A DNA stretch of 64,000 nucleotides, from contig VCJN01001884.1 of NCBI GenBank assembly GCA_006384855.1, positions 1-64,000 on the forward strand. The letters are read 5' to 3'. Both the position numbers and the translations under genes were made by a program. Below the pieces are notes generated by a model, which was not told the origin of the DNA, did not search any database, and saw only the letters and a list, made by a program, of their open reading frames with translations. Positions 46,373-56,300 of this stretch are shown here, piece by piece (positions within the stretch are counted from its first letter, which is position 1; every line of letters starts with the position of its first letter). This DNA is from Tetraselmis striata. Its lineage: Eukaryota; Chlorophyta; Chlorodendrophyceae; Chlorodendrales; Chlorodendraceae.

Positions 46373-47259
46373 GGCAAGTGTGGTGTTCAAGTGTACTAGC
46401 TGCTCGTGCCGGTATGCACCTATGATGGTGGAATCAGGACATACTGACTTCCGCCACGCTCGTACAATCGTACCAGGTACCCCAAGGCCGGGGCGGGCAC
46501 CCCCGCCTCTGGATCTCTCAGCTGTATATGTGGGATTCAAGTACTACATGAGTGAATAAGTGTCTATGTGAGGATTTAAGTACTACATGGTCTCGGTCGC
46601 CTGCTGTGCGGCGGCTGTGCCCTCCCTGGCCTGCTCGGTGACATGATGCGGGGCGGGGCCCCACGTGACCACCGCTCTGGGGCCGGCCCGGCCGGCCGGG
46701 GCGCGGGTGATGACGACCTGATCATCCGGCTCATATTGCATATCATCACATGAATAAAACATAGCGACTATACTGTATCACCAGCACATGCATGTGAGGG
46801 GTTCAAGTGTTTGCTGCATGTCGACAGGGTCTGTTCCTGCCCTAGAAAATTTGCCTGTACTATACCCTAGTGATAGGGTTCTTGCACCCCAACCCCACGC
46901 ATTGCTCGCGGGAGCACGGCGATTGAACAGCAGCTTCTCACTTCAGGATTTATGTGCAGTTTGTGCTGTCGTCCGCTGGAAGCGTGCAGGGCACCACCCC
47001 CTCCCACCCGTACCTCCCTGTCACCCGCAACAGCCACCCTATCCACCCAGGGAGAGCGCTCCGGCCAGGGCATATTAGGGGCTCGGGAGTCTCGAGAGTG
47101 GGACCGCGGACGGCACGGCCGAGATCCCCGCAAGTGCGGGAAGAAAAGGGGCTGCACCCCCCCCCCCCCACACACACACACACACCGCCAACACCCACTC
47201 TGCCTGCGGCGCGGCGCGGCTCTATCCACATTTCCGCCCTGCCCGCAGCCGGCGCCGCG
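46373..47259. other. Divergent promoter region
   Basis: Between the divergently transcribed small organellar protein (-) and TSG101 (+). Includes AT-rich DNA at 46730-46780 with a TAGCGACTA motif (46762-46770), a C run at about 47157-47170 followed by an ACACAC tract. No gene recognised. Confidence 0.4.
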
Positions 47260-50200
47260 ATGGCGCAGCACGACTTGCAGAAGTTCCTTACGGAGGCGTT
47301 GTCGCGGCGGGGGCCGAAGGCGTTGCCCTACCCTGAGCCGGCCAAGTACTCCATCCGCCAGCACCTGTCGGACCTGTCTCAGGTGAGCACCCGCGGGCAG
47401 CGCCTGCGTGGCAGGGAGGCGATTAAGGTGTCAGCCAGGAGGGGTATGTGTATGTGTATGTGTGTGTTTGTGGGGGGGGGGGGGGGGGGGGGGGGGGGCT
47501 TAATCGACTTACCCTCGTTGTTGCTCCTGGTGCGTGCCTGGCGCGCAGGAAATGCCCTCCCTGTCCATCGCGGATGAGGAGTTCACATACGACGACGGGA
47601 GGTGCGATCCAAGCCCCCACTCCTCAACCACGCATGCAAGCGCATACACGCACGCATGCACACCCGCCGCCATGCCGCGCTGGTACTATGCTGCAGTATT
47701 GGTAACTGCCACTGCACCCCACCCCCCCCCCCCTCCCTTCCTCTTAACCCACTCTTTCCTTCCCCCATGTCGTCCCCCTCTGGCCAGGTCAATCCACGCC
47801 CTGAAGGCGCATGGCACAATCCCCATGTACTACCAGGCAAGCCTTCCTGCCTATCCAGTCAGAGCACGTGCTGCAGATGGCGACCCCCCCCCCCTCCGCC
47901 CCCGCCCCCCGGGGCCGTGTGCTTGCTTGCATGCACGTGTGTCGGTGTGGCCCTTCTATGTATGGCGTGGCCCACGGTTGTAAGGCCATCATCCTCACCA
48001 ATTCGAGCTCTACTGAGGAAGGATTTACCAACTCCACCATCCTCGCCAGCTATATCCAATGCATGCCCATGCCGCCCGGGTGCTTAGGTCCCCCCCCCCC
48101 CCCCCCCCCCCCCGCCCCTTCCATCGACGCCTCCATCCACACAGGGCGCAAAGTACAACATCCCCGTGGCGGTGTGGCTGGCGGAGAACTACCCGCGCCT
48201 GCCGCCCATTGTGTACGTGGAGCCCACGCCCGACATGATCATCAAGCCGCGGCACACGTTTGTGGACACCTCAGGCCGCGTGGACATCCCGTACATCCGG
48301 GTGAGCGGCCCTTCCCCATGCGTGAGAGTCCCGTGTAGCGGTCTGGAATGAGTCCGAATTAAATGCGGCTATATTTGTGGAACCCAAATGCGAGGGGAAT
48401 CCCCTTTGGGCGTCTGTGTGCCTCGAGATTCTCAGCCCGAGTCGCTGCGCTGGCCGCCTCGCTGGCTAACAGGAATGGAGCGACCAGCGCAGCAACCTGG
48501 TGGACCTCTGCTGGACGCTGGGCATCTCCTTCGGGGAGGACCCGCCGCTGTTCAGCAAGCCGCCCGGCTGGACGCCGCCGCCGCCGACGCCGCGCCCGCC
48601 TGCGCCGCAGCCGCCGCCGCCCGCCGCGCACCAGCCGTTCCACAACCCCATGAACGCGCCGCCGGGGGCGGCAAACTCCTACAGCCAGCAGCCACGGCCC
48701 CCGCAGGGCGGCAACCCGTACGCGCAGCCGCCCCGGCCGGCCCCGGGAGGCGACCCCTACGCCGCGGACCCCTACGCCAACCCCATCGCCTTCCACAACC
48801 CCTACGCCGCGCAGCCGGGCCCGCCCCCGCGCCCTGCGGCGGCGCCCAACCCATACGCCACCGCCCAGCCGCCCCCGCCGCCAGCCCCGCAGCCGCCGCG
48901 CCCACCCCCGCCGCCCCCGCAGCAGCAGCAGCAGCTCAACCCCGCCGAGCTTGCCTTTCGCAAGGCGGCGATTACGTCCCTCACTGAGCGCCTCAAGGTG
49001 CAGCTCCCCCCCCCACGCAACTACCTGCTCCCCTTTCTTCAACTGCGGACATCCAAGCAATGCGTCGCACTCTGCACTATCCACAAATGCACTCTGCGCA
49101 GTCTGATCGAGCTGCAGGATCCGGAAGGTAGAATGTAGCAAAGGGGTGTGTGGGGGGGGGCGGGGGGCTACACCTAGACTGGAGGCGGGGAGCCGCCTGT
49201 CTGCGACATGCGACCGCTGCCTTCCATTCACCTCGCCCGGGGGCTTCTCGCTGCCCTGCCGCTGCCTGCAGGCAAGCCTGCAGTCGCACAGCTCTGGGGT
49301 GCTGGCGGAGGCGGCACAGCTGAGGGAGATTGGGCAGGAGCTGGACTCGCGGCACGCGCAGCTGCAGGCCGGCTTCAACGTGAGCGCTTTCCTCTGCCCG
49401 CCCTGCCCACGGCGCCATCTCTTCCCCGGCTGTGAGCTGAGTCGCACCAGGCGAGGAAAACCACAGCGCAGCCCAGCAGAGCGCCGATCTTGGCTCTGCC
49501 TGGGCCGTGCGGCGCATGATGCTACGAATAACCCCGCCTTGCTGTGGACAGAAGCCGCAGGAGATTTAGGGTTTGGTCCATTGGCATCTGGGATACCGGG
49601 AGCGCCGTTCATCGGGTGGGCCTGGGAAGGGGTTCAACAGCGCATGGCAGATGTGTGATGGCGCCGCATTTGGCTGGCTGCAGGCGCTGGAGGCCGAGCG
49701 CACGGCACTGGAGCGGAACGTGGGCACCATGACGGCCAAGACGGCGGAGATGGACGCGTGGCTGGCGGCGAACGAGGGCAAAACGGCGCGCCTGACGGCG
49801 GCGGAGGCAGAGGCGGAGCTGGAGCGCGCGATCCAGCCGGCGGACAGCCTCAGCCGGCAGGCGCTCTCGGCGGCGTCGGAAGACGTGGCGATCGAGGACG
49901 CGCTGTACGCGCTGGAGCGCGCGCTGCAGGCGGGCATCCTCGCGCCCGAGGCGTACATCAAGCAGGTGTGAATGCCCCCCAGTAATGATACACTCACCCA
50001 CCCGCCACGCTGCCTTGTCAGCCCCACCCCCCTTTCCCACCCGCCCGCCGTGCTACCGCTGGATGCCACCGCCCACCCTGGCTGAGACTGCTCGCATTGC
50101 CGGGTCGTGTAGGTGCGCAAGATATGCCGCAAGCAGTTCTTCCCCCGGGCGCTGGCCATGAAGATCGCGGGGCTGCAGCAGGTGCGGGCGGCCTGCGCTC

Positions 50201-50467
50201 AGCTGCGCCCCGCCTGAATTGCCCGCCACGTGGCTTTGCGACCTGACCGCGCTCACTGTGGTTTTGTGCGGTGCGGCGTGGCTGCAGGCGCAGCGGCAGC
50301 AGGCGGGGCCCAGCGCCCAGGCGGCCTCCAACGGCGCGCCGCAGGCGCGGGAGATGCAGCTGCCGCAGGGCGACAGCTGGGTGCACAACAGCGGCCACTT
50401 CCAGCGGCCCGCGGACGGGGGCGCGGCGGCCGCCGGCGGCTGGAGCAACCCCCTGATGCGCGGGTAG
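47260..50467 (+). CDS. TSG101: TSG101/VPS23 (ELC), ESCRT-I subunit
   Basis: Nine exons: 47260-47382, 47549-47601, 47788-47836 (GC donor GCAAGC), 48145-48300, 48473-48997, 49272-49379, 49684-49965, 50113-50181, 50288-50467; phases agree, 514 aa. Residues about 10-150 are a UEV domain (FTYDDGR, GTIPMYYQ, YNIPVAVWLAENYP, PTPDMIIKPRHTFVD, VDLCWTLGISFGEDPPLF); the ubiquitin-conjugating cysteine is absent as expected. A Pro-rich linker follows with repeated NPYA/DPYA motifs, then a coiled coil and a steadiness box (DVAIEDALYALERALQ, YIKQVRKICRKQFFPRAL). It binds ubiquitinated cargo and initiates multivesicular-body sorting. The last exon adds a glycine/alanine-rich tail beyond the usual steadiness-box end. 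Confidence 0.95.
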
Positions 50468-50755
50468 CGGGGCGCCGTGCAGCGGCGGGGTTTCGGGTGG
50501 GCGTTGGGGCCGGCCAGCTGGATGGGATCGCGCCAACGGCAGCGGCACACCCCACATTCGCTGCTGGCTTTGTTGGGCTGGGGGGATGCTGCCGGTAGCG
50601 CTGCTCAGCTTTCTCCCGCCAGGAGCACTGTAACTTGGTATCCTCCATGCTGCGGCTTGATGCCAGCGCGGACAGTCGCGGTTTCGGGGCAGCAGCTCCA
50701 GGTGTTGTGTATATTGGGGACGCTGGGCGCCCACTCTTTTACCGCTGCTCTTGTA
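50468..50755. other. 3' flank of TSG101
   Basis: Presumed 3' UTR. A TGTAA at 50629-50633 lies 162 nt after the stop. Nothing else recognised. Confidence 0.4.
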
Positions 50756-50990
50756 CCCAGGGCGGTGAGCTATGATCCTTGGAGCTTGAAGTCCACGGTG
50801 CGGAGTCAAGTACACTGCGGTGCCCCGAGCCACGTCTGTGGATCGGTTTGAGCGCTCTCTGCTCCATGTCATGGCTTGCGTGCCGAAGCAGTGTGCCCTC
50901 AACATACTCATCTGCTCCACCCTGCGTAGTCTTGTTGGCTACTCCGCCCTTCGCGGTGCTTCCAAGAGCGTGCACCCGGCATGTTGTGGT
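50756..50990 (+). pseudogene. Relic of the same non-LTR family as 28.7-30.4 kb
   Basis: Reads YDPWSLKST, then after a small deletion AVPRATSVDRFERSL, corresponding to YDPRSLKST...SVPRAMAVDRFERSL in the fragment at about 29250-29130 (opposite strand). About 20-25 bp including the E-x-K motif are missing, and the frame is broken. Confidence 0.7.
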
Positions 50991-51102
50991 CCTCCTGTAA
51001 TGGCCGGTACGGTGCGCGCTGATGGGAATGGCATCGCAAACGGGTACCTTCGCGCCTGTAAGAAGCCGCATCATGAGCCTCAAACCGGGCTTGCATGCCG
51101 CC

Positions 51103-51175
51103 TATAACAACCTCCGCTACAGTCCCGCCATAGTTTCGTCTGCGCTTGTCCTCTGGCAGGCATGGCGGGTGCTTA
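51103..51175 (+). repeat. Short repeat E, copy 5
   Basis: TATAACAACCTCCGCTACAG, TCCCGCCATAGTTTCGTCTG, then CTCTGGCAGGCATGGCGGGT. Best preserved copy along with 21164-21238. Confidence 0.65.
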
Positions 51176-52074
51176 TTCGCGTTTCTTTTAGTACTGCGGC
51201 CGCACCTGTACATCGTTCTCATACAACTCCCGGTGTGGATTACCGCGGCTGCTGTGCATGCCCATTTTCAGCCGCAATAACGCGAATCGATACCGGTTCC
51301 ACATCACACCTGTTTTTTTTGCCGGGCAGACAGAAGTCCGCCATACGGGCAGGTCAAGCCCATAAAATATCACCCCTGTGTAGCCCACTATGCACACTTG
51401 TATTGCTGTAACACGTTGTCGTTAGCGATTGCGATTGCCCACATTCAAGATTAGTCGCTACTCTCTCTCTCTCTCTCGCTTCCAGAATCGTATTATGTGG
51501 CCAGCCACTCCTGGACTCCTGGTAGAATAAGGACACGTATAGTTGGTAAAGTACGGTGCCAGTGCTCGAAAGACCAGTCATCGTATACGAGTACATATCG
51601 TATTTTTTGCACAAAAGAGGGCTGCAGCTAGCGTCATATTTTCTGGCGGAGGCTTAAAATCCATTCATTACCGTACAAAATAACGGCGCGAGATCATACA
51701 TTCACTACCAGCAAAGCGTGCGGCAATGAGTAGACGAGTATAAAGGGAATATTCATCCGCAGCAACGTGAACTATCAACCACTGGTGCTTATTGTACATC
51801 AGTACAGTGCCGCCGGAGGTACCACTACCAGGTACCATGTTGAGAAATGAACTTTTTGGTTACAGGGAGAGCGTCCGGAGAATGCACGCAAAGTACTGGG
51901 GGAGGAAAAAGCCTACATTTAAGCAGAACCGATGTTGAGAAATCGGCGCCGGCTCGTTGTATGTCCCATTTTCGCGATTTGGTCGCCTGTGTGTCGCTAA
52001 TTGGAATCGCCCTGATGTGAAGCTCATTTTCGCGCCTGGATCTGGATATATTTAGTCGCCATGTCGTCATCTCA
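51176..52074. other. Spacer, no gene recognised
   Basis: AT-richer DNA with a CTCTCTCTCT tract near 51464-51478 and a TAGTCGCTA at 51452-51460. No protein signature in either strand. Confidence 0.4.
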
Positions 52075-53107
52075 GAGGCATATCATACGGACATCGCGTC
52101 ATCAGATAATCCTGTCATCGGATAAATACTCGCACCGGAGCGTGCCACGTCGTAACTGATGACATGCCCCGCGCCGCTATCTGATGACAGACCCGCGTGT
52201 ATACTGTACACGGGGGCATTTCCAAATGGAAATGCCCCCGTGTACAGTATACACGCGTCATCAGATAGCGGCCTCGGCCAGCCCATTTTCAAAACATTTT
52301 CGCCCAGTCTACCCACCTGCCCGGCACCCGCCGACGCCATGGCAGGCTCCACCGAGCAATCTCCGCAACGGACAGCCAGGCGGGGCGAACCCACATGGGA
52401 GACCCGCCCTCCCCGCACTATGGGGGGTCATGTTTCCCCTGGGTTCACGGTTTCGCCGCGGGAGCTACGCGCGAAGGCCCGTGCACTGGCGGGGCGCAGC
52501 GGCCGCAGCCCTGGCGCCTCGCCCGCCGCCACCGCGCTGCGCCCGTCTCGCCCGCCCGCGCGTGGTCATCCCTCGACAGCCGGCGCAGTGCCTGATCCTT
52601 GTCTTGCTTCTCGTTGCCTGCACGGTTAGGATGGCGTGCGCTCGCGTGGCCATGGGGCGTGGCCCCGTTGTCATCCTCATCGGTGTACGCTTCGTCTGTA
52701 TGCGGTGTGTCCATGTCTATGTCCAGTGCGGCCCCGGCAATGGCCAGCATCCGAGGGTACGCGCTGCCCTCCGACTGCGCGTTGCCGTAGGTAAGTGCAA
52801 GCCCTTTAACTTCGTCTACGGCAAAGCTGGGACGCTCCATGACTGTCCAGTGTGGATGGGCGGGACGGACGGGGCGAGAGACACGAGGGAAAAGATGGTG
52901 TTTGCGGGCCCGATGGCGGCGGCGGAACTAGAAGCGCCGGTCGATTTCTTGCGATATCTGATGACAGACCAACGCATCTTGATATTTGTCCGTATGAATC
53001 ACATCTCTTGTCATGCGTTAGCGTTGTCGACGTGGCAGCCCGCGGTGCGCGAACGGTAGATGATGACAAGGATTATCTGATGACGCGATGTCCGTATGAT
53101 ATGCCTC
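52075..53107. mobile_element. Non-autonomous DNA transposon with 38-bp terminal inverted repeats
   Basis: Positions 52075-52112 (GAGGCATATCATACGGACAT then CGCGTCATCAGATAATCC) are the exact reverse complement of 53070-53107. The 1033-bp interior has no transposase. Subterminal CTGATGAC/GTCATCAG motifs recur near both ends (52157, 52181, 52257, 52959, 53077), and a large perfect hairpin lies at 52195-52256. Target-site duplications were not identified. Superfamily unknown. It lies just upstream of the choice-of-anchor I gene. Confidence 0.8.
52178..52268. repeat. Perfect 29-bp-arm hairpin inside the TIR element
   Basis: Arm 52195-52223 and arm 52228-52256 are perfectly complementary around an AAAT loop. 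Outer arms CTATCTGATGAC (52178-52189) and GTCATCAGATAG (52257-52268) extend the pairing past a short bulge. Confidence 0.9.
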
Positions 53108-53379
53108 TCATCGTGGCGGTCGTCATAACTCTCGTCATCGTATTTTGCGACGAGCTTGTTGTCGGTGCCGGCAAACCATCAGGTATCGCGGTATATCGCG
53201 CTCGCGTGGCATCGCCTCGTCAGCAGCACGCCGAGTCCAGCAGGAACAAGAAAGCGCGCCACGCCGGCCCGGGGTACTGGTATAATCAGATCCCCTCAAC
53301 TGCTCAACGCACACTCGTCGAGTGTTGGTGACGAACAAGGAAGTCCGGACTGTTAGCGCTACATCAGTCATACGGCACG

Positions 53380-56300
53380 ATGCGATCAGAAACATCGCTG
53401 ACCCTTGTGGCCCTGTTGGTCGTGTGTGCCAGCTGCAGCGCCGTCGGTGTGACTGTCAACTTGGCGGAGGTCAGCCAGTTGTACCTGCCAGCCACCGTCG
53501 GCGGGCAGCCACAGTATGGAGGTATGATCGCCCGCGCTTCCGACCCTCCCCCCCTCTCCCCCCCCTCTCCCCCCCCCCCCCCCCCGCGCCCCCACCCCGA
53601 TCGCCCGCTTCTGCATTCGGTATTCGTTTCCAGTGGGCGCAATCTTACCCTTGCGGCCTCCAGTGCTCGGCCAGTCGCGTCGCATCCGTGCTTCGATCGG
53701 GGTCGAGCTGCCAAGTTGAGCGTCGATCGGAACGCGATCCCGCCATCGTGTTGAACTTCTGCTGGACCGTTTCTGCTTCATTTATTGAATGCGCACTCTC
53801 TCGGCGCAGTCAAAAGCACCGAATTAATACGTACTAATATCGTGATAATATCGTGTCCTGACGCCTTGGCGGTATACAGTGCGGAATATATTCTCTGCCC
53901 AGATGCGCGCCGCCATCACGTGCTTGATTCAAAATCTATCTACCGTATGCTGGTGGGTTTCGGTAATATATAATCAATCCTTCAAGGGAAATAAAAGGTC
54001 TTCTGGAGAATGCTGCACGGGAAATAGTAGTTTGCAAAGAATAATTTATATTATATCCGTTGAACAGCGCGTAACGTTCATACACATAATAGCGACCAAG
54101 GAGTATCATGTTAATTCATCCCATACCAGGTACCGTACGGACAGTTTAGGTGGACTGTTGCAACATGCTGGGATATAGTGTTATGCTCGTACTACGGTAC
54201 GAGGGCGGAATTAGTTTTATATCTGGGCGGTCGTCGCATCGCAGTTGCCGTAGAAGAGGGCTATTCCTACCCCTAGTGCCGTTTCCGGGGATTTCTATAT
54301 CGTCTTTCGCTGCTAGCCCATGTAGCGACTACCGGTAGAGACTAAATGTAGTCGCTACATTTGATTTTCTCTGGGTCTAGCTTGGTAGCGACCCGTCGGA
54401 TTCGACCCATAGAATTTTTATTAAATAATTCCGCGGGCGGGCAAAAAATAATGGCATTATCCCCCTGTTCGGCTATTTTTAATTATATCGCGGGGGCAAT
54501 GGTGAATTGTATATTTATTAATACTACAGTATCACCGGGATCCGGTGGAAGTAAATGTCGGAAACCTGGTATTGCACCACCGTCACATTACGCCGCCCCT
54601 ATACGGGCTGCATACGAGGGCGACGATTATAATAATGTTCCGCGCTATTCCGCGCAAATACTGCTGGATCCTGTTTAGACGATAAGGTGAGTAACTTTTT
54701 CGCTGCCAAGGACCCCTGGCGTTCCTTCAGTAGGGAATAGATCACAGCCTGTACCTGCAGCGATGTTGGGGTTTCTGCGCCCGTAGACGAGTACAAGTAC
54801 CTGTTTACAAGTACGAGTACCTGTACCCGCCTGTAGCTGACCCGTCCGGCGCTGTATGTCGCATTTCTGTGCGCCTCTTCTGCCCCGCCGGGATGGTCAC
54901 CTGCCTTCAGGGCGGGCCACCGGTCCTCTGTCCTTTTTTCTGTTTCACGCTCCATCAAGTCTTTAGGCCTGCGAGTCTCCCGGCGAGCTACTACGGACAA
55001 TGCCATGCTTTAAATGCAATGTCGCGTGAAGTCACAGACAGGATGCGGCGTAGTGACGATTCAGCCTCGGCCGTGTGAATGTTGCCGATGACATCGGAAA
55101 TGGCTACGGCATTACTCGATACCTGCGTTTATCCACAGGAGCTGAGCTGCCTCCCATTGTGGTGTTCTGATGTCCCCGTGTGCAGTGGGTGCCGGCGAGC
55201 AGCTGACCTACGACAAGGCTGGGAAGCTGGCCTACGTGGTGAGTCCCGCAACCACGACCAGGGGCACCGCCACCGTGATGCATAAACAGTGACCCCCCCC
55301 CCCCCCCAACACACACACACACCACAACGCACAACAAATGATGCCGTCCCCATTGTCTGTAGGTCGGCGAGACCGGCTTCGTCAACGTGGTGCACTACCC
55401 CAACTTCACAGCGCCTGAGATTGTGGACACCATTGACGTCGGCAACACCGGCACAGACGTCGAGGTCTGCGAGGGCGCTACCGGCTCGGTGGTCGCTGTC
55501 GGCATCGAGGGCATGGACAACAAGCAGGCCGACGGCACGGTGCGCGCCTTCGAGGCGCTAGCGGCCTGTCCTGGATGAAGTAACAGACCGGTCCATGTAC
55601 CAAGCGCTCCCCCTCTGAAGTGCATGTATATATACACATGTATATATACATGTATATAGTGCATGTATATATGTATACATGTATATATGTATATATGTAA
55701 TACATATATATTACATGTATATATATACATATGCTGTTATATGCATTTACACCTAAAACCTGTAACCTATAACCTATATATATACATATGTTATATATAT
55801 ACACATATAACCTATATATATATACATATGTTACACCTATAACCTATATATTTACATATGTTATATATATTTACACCTATAAACTGTATATAGTGCAACT
55901 AGTACATGTTCTGTACGTGTTTGGGTTATAACACACCCGTCACAGACATGGCTATACACACCAGTCAGCTGCTAAGGCACATCTGGCTTCCCACCATGGC
56001 TGCTCCAGATCAAGTTCTACAAGGGGTGGACCCAGGCAGAGGGCATGCCCATGCTGTACGAGGTGACCGCGGGGCCGCTGCCCGACATGATCCACTTCAG
56101 CAAGGACTGCAAGGTCATGGTGATCGCGAACGAGGGTGCGTGCGTGCCCCTGCACCGGGGTGCGGATGCCCATGATGCCGCATGGTACCACCCGCTATGC
56201 CTTAAACTGTGCGCCCGTCTCGCAATGCAGGCGAGGCCGGCATCGTCAACGGCACCTTTGTCAACCCCCCCGGAGGCGTCACGGTGCTCAAGTGGGCGGA

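Noticed and set aside
48359-49612. 417-codon open frame antisense to TSG101
   Set aside because: Arg/Gly-rich mirror of the GC-rich Pro linker exon; the plus-strand frame carries clear UEV and linker motifs.
52184-53059. 291-codon ORF in the TIR element as transposase
   Set aside because: Starts within the perfect hairpin and shows no D-D-E/D or zinc-finger motif; Arg/Pro-rich reading of GC-rich DNA.
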